Notes under the pieces: model-generated
Database searches by the model: none
What the model saw: only the letters and a program-made list of their open reading frames with translations
Told to the model about the DNA's origin: nothing
In this document: piece by piece, positions 7,941-15,853 of the stretch
Layout of the letters: each line of letters opens with the position of its first letter
Position numbering within the stretch: position 1 is the first letter of the stretch
Source of the DNA: Bryobacterales bacterium
Lineage (GTDB): Bacteria; Acidobacteriota; Terriglobia; Bryobacterales; Bryobacteraceae
Length of the DNA: 20,658 nucleotides
Assembly: GCA_016789785.1 (NCBI GenBank)
Contig: JAEUQE010000170.1
Coordinates: 1 to 20,658 of the forward strand
Direction: 5' to 3'
Position numbers and translations under genes: made by a program

Positions 7941-8522
7941 CTATTCCACGGCTTCGTCCTCGAACTCGACGCGCTGATAGATTTCCTGCAACGGGACAAC
8001 CAAGCCGGCCGCATCAATGCACATCACCGCGTCGCTCCCTGCGTACGTGCGCAGAGTCCAGGTGTCGCCTGAACGGGAGAATCGCTCCACGCGCATCTCG
8101 CTCTGAGAGACAAGAATGTACTCCCGCAGGGTGGCGATGGTCTGGTAGTGTTGGAACTTCCGCCCACGATCGTAAGACTCGGTCGAGGGCGACAGCACTT
8201 CGATCAGAACTGATGGGTTCAAGATGGTGTCCTTGCGCTGATCCAAGTACGCAATCGGACCGCATACGATGGACAAATCCGGGTAGGTATATAGGCCGCT
8301 CGATTCCACTTTGATCCGCAGATCAGAACCGAAAGCTTCGCAAACCGCTGCCAGGCGCCCACCAATCGCGATGAGCAAGTTCCGCTGGATGCGGGCATGA
8401 TTCACAGTACCGTGCGGTATCGCGAGCATCTCACCGCGAAAGCACTCACTGCGTTGCTGCGCGGCTCGCTCGATTTCGAGATACTGCTGCTCCTGCAATC
8501 GAGTCAGCGGAGTGGAGGCCAT
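7941..8522 (-). CDS. Uma2-family PD-(D/E)XK nuclease-like protein (DUF820)
   Basis: This is a 193-residue cytoplasmic protein with the usual Uma2 layout. An N-terminal helix (TRLQEQQYLEIERAA) and NHARIQRNLLIAIGGRLA (41-58) are followed by YPDLSIVCG (80-88), which supplies the PD motif, then LIEVLSPSTESYDRGRKFQHY (106-126). Glu108, Asp118 and Lys122 are the likely remaining nuclease-fold residues. The last conserved segment is LREYILVSQSEMRVERF. The third position of the E-x-K motif is Leu, with Lys122 as a plausible substitute, as is common in this family. These genes are abundant in cyanobacteria and Acidobacteriota; their biological role is not established. The ATG at 8522 has no Shine-Dalgarno, but an extended -10 ends seven bases before it. 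It is divergent from the ROK kinase gene. Confidence 0.85.
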   Translation of the reverse strand: MASTPLTRLQEQQYLEIERAAQQRSECFRGEMLAIPHGTVNHARIQRNLLIAIGGRLAAVCEAFGSDLRIKVESSGLYTYPDLSIVCGPIAYLDQRKDTILNPSVLIEVLSPSTESYDRGRKFQHYQTIATLREYILVSQSEMRVERFSRSGDTWTLRTYAGSDAVMCIDAAGLVVPLQEIYQRVEFEDEAVE

Positions 8523-8529
8523 TGCCGTG

Positions 8530-8538
8530 ATTCTATCA
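8530..8538 (-). promoter_or_regulatory. Extended -10 promoter of the Uma2 gene
   Basis: TGATAGAAT on the minus strand is a TGn-extended -10 whose TAGAAT matches the consensus at five of six positions. It ends seven bases before the ATG at 8522, which puts the expected transcription start at the start codon itself. No good -35 was found, as is usual for extended -10 promoters. Confidence 0.5.
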
Positions 8539-8581
8539 GGCACGATCAGATCCAAGCCCCGTATGGCGCACGCGCACTCGC

Positions 8582-8611
8582 TTGCACCGCCCACCCTCGA
8601 AACGCTCTACT
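8582..8611 (+). promoter_or_regulatory. Promoter of the ROK kinase-tgt unit
   Basis: TTGCAC (8582-8587) and TCTACT (8606-8611) are separated by 18 nt, each matching the sigma-70 consensus at four of six positions. The predicted start lies at or just before the ATG at 8620, again leaving essentially no leader. Inference from spacing only. Confidence 0.4.
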
Positions 8612-8619
8612 GGATGCTG

Positions 8620-9495
8620 ATGATCAGGCTCGGCGGTGTAGAAGCGGGTGGCACGAAGTTCGTTTGCGCAGTGGGCGAAGGACCCGGAATCACGGAGCGC
8701 GTCTCCTTTCCGACTACGCAGCCCGGCGAGACCATCGCCCGCGCCATCGAATTCTTTCGCGATCACGAAGTGGCCGCGATCGGCATCGCCTCCTTCGGTC
8801 CCGTCGATCTCGATCGCACGTCGCCCACCTACGGCTACATCACCGCGACTCCCAAGGAGGGCTGGCGCAACATCGACATCGCTGGACCGTTTGTGAAAGC
8901 CTTCGGCCTCCCCATCGGCTTCGACACTGACGTCAACGGCGCGGCGCTTGGCGAATCGGTCTGGGGTGCGGGCCAAGGCCTTGGCGACGTGCTTTATCTC
9001 ACGGTCGGAACCGGCATCGGTGGCGGTGCACTCAGCGGTGGAAAGCCGGTCCACGGCATGATCCACCCCGAAATGGGCCACGTCCGCGTTCCCCGCGACT
9101 CCGCCGATCCTTTCTCCGGCTGCTGTCCCTTTCATGGCGATTGCCTCGAAGGACTCGCCTCCGGCACCGCGATGTTTCAGCGATGGGGCGCGCGTGCGCA
9201 GGACCTTGGCGACGATCATCCCGCCTGGCGCATGGAGGCGCGCTACCTCGCGCTCGGCATCCTCAACTTTGTGATGACCCTCTCGCCCCAACGGGTGATC
9301 GCCGGCGGCGGCGTGATGCATCGGACCCTGCTTTACGATCTGGTGCGCGAGGAGTTCCATCGTCTCGTGAACGGCTATCTGCAATCGCCACTCCTCGCCA
9401 ATCTCGACAGCTACATCGTCGCGCCAGGACTGGGTGATGATGCGGGCGTGCTGGGCGCGATCGCGTTGGCGCGGCACGCGCTGGCCCTACAATAG
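8620..9495 (+). CDS. ROK-family sugar kinase, fructokinase-like
   Basis: This is a 291-residue cytoplasmic kinase expected to phosphorylate a hexose, most likely fructose, with ATP. The N-terminus LGGVEAGGTKFVCAVG (4-19) is the phosphate-binding loop typical of bacterial ROK fructokinases. FDTDVNGAALGE (101-112) holds the catalytic Asp104, and VGTGIGGG (129-136) the second phosphate loop. HPEMGHVRVPRD (149-160) with CCPFHGDCLEGLASG (168-182) is the ROK zinc site, with His154, Cys169, His172 and Cys175 as likely ligands. The ATG at 8620 is chosen because the conserved domain starts right there; another ATG lies two codons upstream at 8614. No Shine-Dalgarno is seen. tgt begins four bases after its stop codon. 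Substrate preference is inferred from motif resemblance alone. Confidence 0.88.
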   Translation: MIRLGGVEAGGTKFVCAVGEGPGITERVSFPTTQPGETIARAIEFFRDHEVAAIGIASFGPVDLDRTSPTYGYITATPKEGWRNIDIAGPFVKAFGLPIGFDTDVNGAALGESVWGAGQGLGDVLYLTVGTGIGGGALSGGKPVHGMIHPEMGHVRVPRDSADPFSGCCPFHGDCLEGLASGTAMFQRWGARAQDLGDDHPAWRMEARYLALGILNFVMTLSPQRVIAGGGVMHRTLLYDLVREEFHRLVNGYLQSPLLANLDSYIVAPGLGDDAGVLGAIALARHALALQ

Positions 9496-9499
9496 AGAT

Positions 9500-10630
9500 T
9501 TGGCGCAGATTCATTTCGAACTACAGGCGCAGTGCCCGCACACCGGGGCGCGCGCAGGACTCCTCCACACCTCGCACGGCACCGTCGAAACACCTGTGTT
9601 CATGCCTGTCGGCACACAGGCAACACTCAAAGGCGTAATGCCTCGCGATCTCTCCGGAGAGATCGGCGCGCGCATCATGCTGTCGAACACATACCACTTG
9701 TACCTGCGTCCCGGCCATCTCCTCATTGAGCAACTCGGCGGCCTGCATCGCTTCATGGACTGGCCTCACGCCATCCTCACGGACTCCGGCGGCTTCCAGG
9801 TCTTCAGCCTTTCGCAGTTGCGCAGAGTCACCGAAGAAGGTGTGTTGTTCCGCTCGCACCTCAATGGCGACCCGCACATGTTCACCCCGCAATCCACGGT
9901 TGATGTGCAGGTCTCACTCGGCAGCGACATCGCCATGGTGCTGGATGAGTGCCTGGAATATCCGGCCAGTCACGAAGCGTCGCGCCATTCCATGTATCGC
10001 ACCATCCGGTGGGCGCAGCAGGCGTTCACACACTATCGGGAACGGCTCATCGAACGGCCCGGCGCCGGCGCGCTCTTCCCGATCGTACAAGGCTCCATGT
10101 ACTCCGATCTGCGCCGCGAGTGCGCGCGCGAGTTGCTGGATCTCGATGCGGACGGCTATGCGATCGGCGGCTTGTCGGTTGGCGAGCCGCGGCCGCTCAG
10201 CCTTGAGATGGCGGGTGTCGCCGCGGAGCTTCTGCCACGCGAAAAGCCGCGTTACGTGATGGGTGTCGGCATGCCAGAGGAGCTTATCGAGTACGTGGCC
10301 CTCGGCGTCGACATGATGGACTGCGTGCTGCCGAGCCGCAATGCCCGCAACGGATGTCTGTTCACTACCGAAGGCAAGCTGATCATCAAGCAGGCGCAGT
10401 ATCGCGACGATCCCCGGCCGGTCGACAGCACATGCTCCTGCTACGCGTGCCGCCGCTTCAGCCGTGCCTATCTGCGGCACCTGTTTCAGGCGGGGGAAAT
10501 GCTCTACTGCACGCTCGGCACGATTCACAACGTCCAGCGCTATCTCGACATCATGCGCGAGATCCGCGCCGCAATTCTCGGCGGCACGTTTCCCGCACTG
10601 CTCCAGCGTTGGCGTGGCGCTTCGCACTGA
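9500..10630 (+). CDS. tgt: tRNA-guanine transglycosylase (queuine tRNA-ribosyltransferase)
   Basis: This 376-residue enzyme exchanges guanine-34 of GUN-anticodon tRNAs for preQ1, the key step of queuosine synthesis. HGTVETPVFMPVGTQATLKG (26-45) and NTYHLYLRPG (63-72) open the TIM barrel. LTDSGGFQVFSL (93-104) carries the Asp95 general acid/base. PIVQGSMYSDLR, DGYAIGGLSVGE and YVMGVGMPEEL form the preQ1 pocket. DMMDCVLPSRNARNG (271-285) carries the nucleophilic Asp and the tRNA-binding loop. CSCYAC (312-317) and His343 form the zinc site. Length fits the bacterial family (about 375). The only start that gives this length is TTG at 9500; the frame is open further upstream (ATG at 9434), but that would overlap the ROK gene by 62 bases with unrelated sequence. 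It follows the ROK stop by four bases and is probably coupled to it. Confidence 0.95.
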   Translation: MAQIHFELQAQCPHTGARAGLLHTSHGTVETPVFMPVGTQATLKGVMPRDLSGEIGARIMLSNTYHLYLRPGHLLIEQLGGLHRFMDWPHAILTDSGGFQVFSLSQLRRVTEEGVLFRSHLNGDPHMFTPQSTVDVQVSLGSDIAMVLDECLEYPASHEASRHSMYRTIRWAQQAFTHYRERLIERPGAGALFPIVQGSMYSDLRRECARELLDLDADGYAIGGLSVGEPRPLSLEMAGVAAELLPREKPRYVMGVGMPEELIEYVALGVDMMDCVLPSRNARNGCLFTTEGKLIIKQAQYRDDPRPVDSTCSCYACRRFSRAYLRHLFQAGEMLYCTLGTIHNVQRYLDIMREIRAAILGGTFPALLQRWRGASH

Positions 10631-10645
10631 GGCACAAGCAGTCCG

Positions 10646-13102
10646 CTACGGAATCCGCACCAGCATGACACCGTTCTGACGCCGGTCCGCGCCGAATGTC
10701 ACGGCTTCAATCGTATTCGCTTTCGGATTCAGACGCTGCAGCACGGGCGCGGGCTGCTGTGGTTGCGGCGGCTGGCCAGGCGTGGGTGGCTGCGCTGGTA
10801 ACCCGCCCACGAACGTGACCCCCGGAGGATTCGCCGGAAGGAATACCTCGCCGGTCTGCAAATCGTAGATCAGATACTGCGAGCCCGCGTTGCCGGTGCG
10901 TGTGCCACGAGCCACCAGTCGCCGGGTGGCGGGAATCACGCCCATCAACTGCGCCTGGGCAATGCCATCGGGCAGCAGCAGTTGGCGAACTTCCACGTTG
11001 CGCAGATCGAAGACGATGAATCCTCCATCGCCCGCCTGGCGAGTACGGCCCGCGGCCACCGCGATCTCAAGCGCGGGAACCGGCTGGAGTTGGTTGAAGC
11101 CCACCAAACCTTGCGGCACGTCCATGCGGTACGGCGTAAGCGTCACACCGTCCAGCGCGAAGATCACGTCGGCAGCGGGACTCTGCCCCAGCAGGAAGTC
11201 ATTCAAGTCGGCCGCGCCGGCCTGCACATTCAACGCGCCCGAGCCCGGCAACTCCACCGAGGTGAACCGGCGTCCATCCAGTTCGAACACCTGAAAGCTG
11301 AGCGCCGTGCATTGCGCCCGGAATTCCCGCTCGGCCGACCGTCCGCCGAGCAGTACCAGGCGACGGGCCGTCTCGATGCTCAGTACCTGCGCCTGCGCCG
11401 CACATGAGGCAACGAACCAACCACTGGGCAGTGGCTCGGCGGAGACCTCATTGCCGAACGACACCATACCGTGCGCGGAGTTGTCGGCGCGCATGCCGAC
11501 CACATGAAACGTACGCGTCTGGCCGTCGAAGTTGAACGCCACGCGGAGCCGCTGTAGCGCAGCCTGCGCCCCACCGCCGGCGCCTCCGGGTCCGCCGCCC
11601 CCAGGCCCACCGCCCGGCAAGCCAGGTCCAACCGGCAGACGAGGCATCACCAGCGGGACCCATCCCTCGGGGAAATCGCGCGAACCGGTGACCGCACCTT
11701 GCGGATTCAGGATCGCCAATTTCGCCTTCTTCGGGTTGTCTTCGTCGTCACCGACCACCACCAGGATCTGCTGCTGGCCAATGTTCACCGGATTCGAAAG
11801 GATCTTGTTGATGCCATCGCCGAGGTCGATCTGCAGGTTCGGATTGATCGCAACGATCCCGCCACCAGGTGCTCCGCCGGCTCCACCCGCGCCTCCAACG
11901 CCGCCGATTCCTGGCGCTCCCTGCACGGGCTGCACGTCGCCAGTGGATGTATTGATGGAAAGCAACTGCTGCGGTGGTCCGGGAATGATGGCCGCGAAGC
12001 TGTCGGAATCGAGACCCACCAGCGCTGTTGCCGCGCCGGGCAGGTCCACCGGCATCGCATCGGTCTTTTCCGGATGAAACACCGCGACTTTCGAACTGAC
12101 GGGTTGACCCGGATTCTCGGACATCGGAGGCCCCACGAAAGCCGCAATCGCGGCCCCATTCTGCTGAAGTACCGCCGGTGTCGGGGCATTGCGATTCGCC
12201 GATGTCAGGCATTCACCGATCGCCTTGCTGCGTTGCGCGCGGAGGTCCACCACCAAACTCGGATAACATCCCTGATCGTTGCGCGCTCCGCTCAACAATA
12301 GAAAACCGCCGCGAAGATCGGAACTCTGCAAGCCACGAATCTCGGGTGTGCCATCGGGCAGCGGCAGAAACGATACCGCCGCGTCGCGAATGGATCGCCA
12401 AGTGACGAAGTTCGCGAGCCTCGGCTGCGACTCGACGGTGATGATGTCGCCCGGCAGAGCTGACGCCGGGACATCGAATGAGATCTCGAACTCGCCAACA
12501 CGCTTTTCCGACGCGCGAATGTCGGCATCCACGCGAACGCCACCAACATGCACGGCTGCCGGCTGCACCAATCGTGGCTCGCCCTGGGCAGGCTCGCCGG
12601 TGTTCAATCGAGGCGACGTGAGACCGAGCCCACTGGCTCGCAGCGTCATTCGCGACCCGTTGACAACGGCGTCCGGCTCGCCATAGCCGCGATCCTCGCG
12701 TGTCCGCACAGCGGGCACCGGGTTTGCGATGTTCACTCGCGCAGGTCTGCTGTTCACGCCATTGCGCTGCACCACCACTTGCATCAAACCTCCGGGCGTT
12801 TCCCACGGCACCTGCACGGCAATCTTCGATGTCGACACGGAGTAGATCGGCGCTGGACGGTTGTTGATCCGGACCTGCGTGCCGCCGAGTTCCGTCGGCA
12901 GGGCACCTTCGGGCGCCGCAAGGTCGGCGGCCGGCCCAAGGTTCAAACCGTTGATCCAGAGAATTCCGCCGGGTGCAACCAGCGAGGGAGCAGGTTGCTG
13001 GGTGAACGCATTGACGACCCCACGCGGGTCGATGACCGGCGTCATGGCAGGCTGGGCCATGGCGGCCGCGGTAAGTACAGCCAGCAGAACAAGCAATCGC
13101 AT
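10646..13102 (-). CDS. Large secreted protein with N-terminal Solibacter-type (TIGR03437-like) domain and propeller-like C-terminus
   Basis: This is an 818-residue exported protein. A signal peptide covers residues 1-17 (LLVLLAVLTAAAMAQ). About residues 25-225 resemble the IPT/TIG-like 'Solibacter' domain, with LVAPGGILWINGLNLG (41-56), LPTELGGTQVRINNRPAPIY (68-87), KIAVQVPWETPGG (93-105), LRASGLGLTSPRLNTG (154-169) and VDADI...EISFDVPASALPGD (191-219). The remaining 590 residues are beta-rich, with blade-like repeats, and are interrupted by glycine-rich stretches at about 399-415 and 494-511. In known proteins this domain usually sits at the C-terminus; here it is N-terminal. I do not recognise an enzymatic motif. 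The ATG at 13102 has AAGGGGA about nine bases upstream; the frame continues upstream without signal-like sequence. The stop lies 15 bases from the convergent tgt stop. A surface or adhesive role is a guess. Confidence 0.8.
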   Translation of the reverse strand: MRLLVLLAVLTAAAMAQPAMTPVIDPRGVVNAFTQQPAPSLVAPGGILWINGLNLGPAADLAAPEGALPTELGGTQVRINNRPAPIYSVSTSKIAVQVPWETPGGLMQVVVQRNGVNSRPARVNIANPVPAVRTREDRGYGEPDAVVNGSRMTLRASGLGLTSPRLNTGEPAQGEPRLVQPAAVHVGGVRVDADIRASEKRVGEFEISFDVPASALPGDIITVESQPRLANFVTWRSIRDAAVSFLPLPDGTPEIRGLQSSDLRGGFLLLSGARNDQGCYPSLVVDLRAQRSKAIGECLTSANRNAPTPAVLQQNGAAIAAFVGPPMSENPGQPVSSKVAVFHPEKTDAMPVDLPGAATALVGLDSDSFAAIIPGPPQQLLSINTSTGDVQPVQGAPGIGGVGGAGGAGGAPGGGIVAINPNLQIDLGDGINKILSNPVNIGQQQILVVVGDDEDNPKKAKLAILNPQGAVTGSRDFPEGWVPLVMPRLPVGPGLPGGGPGGGGPGGAGGGAQAALQRLRVAFNFDGQTRTFHVVGMRADNSAHGMVSFGNEVSAEPLPSGWFVASCAAQAQVLSIETARRLVLLGGRSAEREFRAQCTALSFQVFELDGRRFTSVELPGSGALNVQAGAADLNDFLLGQSPAADVIFALDGVTLTPYRMDVPQGLVGFNQLQPVPALEIAVAAGRTRQAGDGGFIVFDLRNVEVRQLLLPDGIAQAQLMGVIPATRRLVARGTRTGNAGSQYLIYDLQTGEVFLPANPPGVTFVGGLPAQPPTPGQPPQPQQPAPVLQRLNPKANTIEAVTFGADRRQNGVMLVRIP

Positions 13103-13181
13103 GAGCGAAATTCCCCTTACTGGGTTCAACACGGCATCGGGCGCCGAGTTGCCCCAAGTATAATGAAAGTTTACCCTCTGC
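13103..13181. promoter_or_regulatory. Divergent promoter region, TIGR03437-like gene / MFS-queC-queE
   Basis: A perfect TATAAT (13159-13164, plus strand) lies 17 nt before the MFS ATG and would give a leader of about 11 nt. On the minus strand TATACT (13162-13157) overlaps it and would give the large secreted-protein gene a leader of about 47 nt, which includes its AAGGGGA. Neither has a convincing -35. The two overlap, so the divergent promoters may compete. Confidence 0.45.
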
Positions 13182-14390
13182 ATGACCTCCTCAGGATCCA
13201 TCGCTGTCTCGCCCGCGGAGTCCCTACCGGCGCGTAGACCGGATCGCACGAGATGGACCACGCTGCTGTTCTATTCTGCCGGGCACTTCGCCGTCGATGT
13301 GTACTCGGCGGCACTGGGCGTGTTTCAGCCACTGTTGGCGGCGCAGCGCGGCGTCACGTTGAGCCAGGCGGGCATGCTCGGCGGCATGATGGTGTTCGCC
13401 GGATCGGTGCTGCAGCCGCTGTGGGGGATCCTCTCTGACCGCTTTCACAGCCGCCTATTCTCGGTACTTGCACCACTGGTGGCGGCGGTTTTCATATCCT
13501 CTCTTGGCATGGCCACGAGCTTTCCAGTGATGTTGTTGCTGGTGTTTCTCGGCGCAAGCGGCGTCGCATCGTTTCATCCTCAGGCATCGGCACGCGCCGC
13601 GGCGGATATGACAGGAAGCCGCGGGAAGGCGATGGCGATCTTCATCAGCGCCGGCTCGCTTGGCTTCGCGCTCGGTCCCACTTACTTCTCACTGTTGCTC
13701 GGCAAGATTGGCCTTGACCGCGGCTATCTCGCCGCGATTCCGGGAGTGCTGGTCACGGTTGCGCTACTGGCCGTGCTGCATCCCAAGGAAGCGACGGCCG
13801 AGCAGCGCAGGCAAAGCATGGACTGGGCGCCGATCCTCGCGGTGTTGCGGCCGCTGCTGCTGCTCTACATGCTGGTGTTTCTGCGCTCCACGGTGCAGAT
13901 CAGTTTCACGCAGTTTCTGCCGTTGTACCTCACGCGCGAGCGCGGATTCAGCTACGAGTCGGCGAGCTTTGCACTCTCCATGTTTTCGAGTATGGGCGCG
14001 ATTGGCGGCTTCTCCGGCGGCTTCCTTGCCGACCGCTTCGGCGGGCACCGGGTGATTCAAGCCAGTCTAATTGGCGCGATTCCGCCGCTGCTGCTGTTTT
14101 TCGCGACCGATGGTGCGCTCGCGATGATTGGCCTCGCGCTGGCGGGCTTGATTCTGCTCTCCACCACGCCGATCAACGTGGTGATGGCGCAACGTCTGGC
14201 GCCGGGACAGTCGGGGACAGTCTCCGCGCTGATGATGGGCGGGTCGTGGGGTATGGCCGGCATGATCCTGTTGCCACTGGCCGGCGTGTTCGCCGAGCGT
14301 TTCACGCTGCATCATGTGCTGGCAAGCTTCGCGCTGTTTCCGTTGCTTGGCTTTCTGTTGTCGCTGCGCTTGAAGAAGGAGCCATCGTGA
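13182..14390 (+). CDS. MFS transporter, fosmidomycin-resistance (Fsr)-like
   Basis: This is a 402-residue inner-membrane protein with about 12 hydrophobic segments and a hydrophilic N-terminal extension (residues 1-24). GILSDRFHS (82-90) is the MFS loop 2-3 motif. [11 protein letters not shown] (130-140) is a segment typical of Fsr-type transporters. [10 protein letters not shown] (281-290) is the second-half motif. A short cytoplasmic loop near residues 200-215 separates the halves. By family it should export or import a small organic solute by proton exchange; the substrate is unknown. Its stop codon overlaps the GTG start of queC (GTGA, 14387-14390), so it is translated in the same operon as two queuosine genes, which suggests a pathway-related cargo. 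The ATG at 13182 has no Shine-Dalgarno; TATAAT is 17 nt upstream. Confidence 0.88.
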   Translation: MTSSGSIAVSPAESLPARRPDRTRWTTLLFYSAGHFAVDVYSAALGVFQPLLAAQRGVTLSQAGMLGGMMVFAGSVLQPLWGILSDRFHSRLFSVLAPLVAAVFISSLGMATSFPVMLLLVFLGASGVASFHPQASARAAADMTGSRGKAMAIFISAGSLGFALGPTYFSLLLGKIGLDRGYLAAIPGVLVTVALLAVLHPKEATAEQRRQSMDWAPILAVLRPLLLLYMLVFLRSTVQISFTQFLPLYLTRERGFSYESASFALSMFSSMGAIGGFSGGFLADRFGGHRVIQASLIGAIPPLLLFFATDGALAMIGLALAGLILLSTTPINVVMAQRLAPGQSGTVSALMMGGSWGMAGMILLPLAGVFAERFTLHHVLASFALFPLLGFLLSLRLKKEPS

Positions 14391-15076
14391 GCGGGCGCAA
14401 AGCGGTGTGTCTGCTGAGTGGTGGCCTCGATTCGTCCACGTGCCTGGCCTATGCGATTCGCGAGGGATTCGCGGTCTATGCGCTCTCGTTCGACTACGGC
14501 CAGCGGCATCGTTTCGAACTGGAGGCGGCGTCGCGTGTCGCGAAAACACTCGGCGCTCAGGAGCATCGTGTCGTCGAGGTGAATCTGCGGCAGTTCGGCG
14601 GATCGGCGTTGACGGACGACATCGCGGTGCCGAAGGGGCGCAGTACCGATGAGATGGGTCATGGCGTTCCCATTACGTATGTGCCCGCGCGCAACACGGT
14701 GTTTCTTTCGCTCGCGCTTGCGTGGGCCGAAGTGCTCGGCGCATCCGACATTTTTCTCGGAGTGAACGCGATCGACTACTCAGGCTATCCCGATTGCCGT
14801 CCCGAATACATCGCTGCGTTTCAGGCGATGGCGAATCTCGCCACCAAGGCCGGCGTGGAAGGAACGCAGCGCCTCACCATCCACACGCCGCTGATCGAGT
14901 TGAGCAAGGCCGGCATTGTGAAACTCGCGTCGTCGTTGGGGGTCGATTTTCGCTTGACCAGCAGTTGCTATGATCCCGATCAGCAGGGACGTCCGTGCGG
15001 CAAGTGCGACTCGTGCCTGCTGCGTTTGAAGGGCTTCGCGGAAGCGGGACTGGCCGATCCGCTGGCGTATCTGTGA
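14387..15076 (+). CDS. queC: 7-cyano-7-deazaguanine (preQ0) synthase QueC
   Basis: This 229-residue ATP-dependent enzyme converts 7-carboxy-7-deazaguanine and ammonia to preQ0. SGGLDSSTC (11-19) is the PP-loop that binds [20 protein letters not shown] (32-48), [18 protein letters not shown] (98-115), [18 protein letters not shown] (125-142) and [13 protein letters not shown] (166-178) are QueC signatures. Cys194, Cys204, Cys207 and Cys210 (C-x9-C-x2-C-x2-C) form the zinc site. Length fits the family. The start is GTG at 14387, supported by AAGGAG five bases upstream; this codon overlaps the MFS stop by four bases. Its own stop overlaps the queE start by one base (TGATG). This tight packing means co-translation of MFS, queC and queE. 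Confidence 0.95.
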   Translation: MSGRKAVCLLSGGLDSSTCLAYAIREGFAVYALSFDYGQRHRFELEAASRVAKTLGAQEHRVVEVNLRQFGGSALTDDIAVPKGRSTDEMGHGVPITYVPARNTVFLSLALAWAEVLGASDIFLGVNAIDYSGYPDCRPEYIAAFQAMANLATKAGVEGTQRLTIHTPLIELSKAGIVKLASSLGVDFRLTSSCYDPDQQGRPCGKCDSCLLRLKGFAEAGLADPLAYL

Positions 15077-15759
15077 TGTTGCATCTCGCCGAGACCTTCT
15101 ATTCGATTCAAGGCGAAGGCATGCTGACCGGCGTGCCATCGGTGTTCATTCGCTTCACGGGCTGCAATCTGCGATGTGTGTGGTGCGATACACCTTACAC
15201 GTCGTGGAAGCCCGAAGGCACGGAGTATTCGATGGATCAGGTGGTGGCCGAAGCGGTGGCGCATGGTTGCGGGCACGCGGTGGTGACAGGCGGCGAACCG
15301 ATGATTCACCACGAGACCGCGGAGCTATGCGCGCGGCTGAAGCAGGCGGGCCAACACATCACCATCGAGACGAATGGCACGGTGTTCCGGGAGTTGGATT
15401 GCGATCTGATGAGCCTCTCGCCGAAGCTTCGGAACTCGACGCCATTTGGGCGCGAAAGCGGCAAGTTTGCCATCCAACATGAGGAAGCGCGCTGGCGGCC
15501 CGATGTGGTGAGACAGTTGATGGCCGCCTATCCGTATCAGTTCAAGTTCGTGGTGTCCGACCGCGCCGATATGGAGGAAGTGAAGGCGATGGTGGAAGAA
15601 GTGAAGGCGGATCCACGGCGTGTGATGCTGATGCCGGAAGGGACGAAGGCGAAGACGCTGCGCGGCCGGACCTGGGTGCTGGAAGCGTGCCAGTTCTTCG
15701 GCTACCGCTATGCGCAAAGGCTGCATGTGCAGCTTTGGGGCGACCGGCGAGGAGTGTGA
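15076..15759 (+). CDS. queE: 7-carboxy-7-deazaguanine synthase QueE (radical SAM)
   Basis: This 227-residue enzyme converts 6-carboxytetrahydropterin to 7-carboxy-7-deazaguanine, the step just before QueC. It begins with AETFYSIQGEGMLTGVPSVF (5-24), the QueE substrate/SAM region. GCNLRCVWCDT (29-39) is the radical-SAM CX3CX2C cluster (Cys30, Cys34, Cys37). TGGEP (71-75) and TIETNGT (96-102) are SAM-binding motifs, and SLSPKL (113-118) is typical of QueE. The C-terminus QRLHVQLWGDRRGV is the normal family end. The ATG at 15076 overlaps the queC stop by one base, and the conserved domain starts there. The pathway's QueD (and QueF, QueA) must be encoded elsewhere. Confidence 0.95.
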   Translation: MLHLAETFYSIQGEGMLTGVPSVFIRFTGCNLRCVWCDTPYTSWKPEGTEYSMDQVVAEAVAHGCGHAVVTGGEPMIHHETAELCARLKQAGQHITIETNGTVFRELDCDLMSLSPKLRNSTPFGRESGKFAIQHEEARWRPDVVRQLMAAYPYQFKFVVSDRADMEEVKAMVEEVKADPRRVMLMPEGTKAKTLRGRTWVLEACQFFGYRYAQRLHVQLWGDRRGV

Positions 15760-15783
15760 GCGATGCGGTCTTCCCGTGTATAT

Positions 15784-15824
15784 CGCGTGCGGCGGGGTTG
15801 GCATATTTGAAACCCCGCCACGCG
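15784..15824. repeat. Long imperfect inverted repeat between queE and the VWA gene
   Basis: GGCGGGGTT (15791-15799) is exactly complementary to AACCCCGCC (15811-15819) across an 11-nt loop. The stem continues, after a 2-nt bulge, with CGCGT (15784-15788) and ACGCG (15820-15824), giving 14 paired bases. No T-run follows, so it is not a classical terminator. It ends 8 nt before the likely -10 of the VWA gene, so it could be an operator or an attenuating 3' structure for queE. Confidence 0.6.
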
Positions 15825-15838
15825 GTAAAGCGTATACT
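15807..15838 (+). promoter_or_regulatory. Possible promoter of the VWA-S24 gene pair
   Basis: TATACT (15833-15838) is a five-of-six -10 match, 15 nt before the ATG at 15854. TTGAAA (15807-15812) is the best -35, but the 20-nt spacing is longer than optimal and it lies inside the inverted repeat, which would let a bound regulator block it. The weak point is the spacing. Confidence 0.35.
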
Positions 15839-15853
15839 GATCACAGGGGAGCT

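Noticed and set aside
15798..15815. A sigma-54 promoter before the VWA gene (TGGCAT...), suggested by the nearby NtrC-type regulator.
   Set aside because: The GG is present but the GC element at the correct spacing is absent; the same search found TGGCAC only inside coding sequence with wrong spacing.
15710..15853. A Cys-rich N-terminal extension of the VWA gene frame (CMCSFGATGEECERCG) that looks like a zinc ribbon.
   Set aside because: It overlaps the conserved end of queE and precedes a clean signal peptide at 15854; the cysteines come from another frame of queE.
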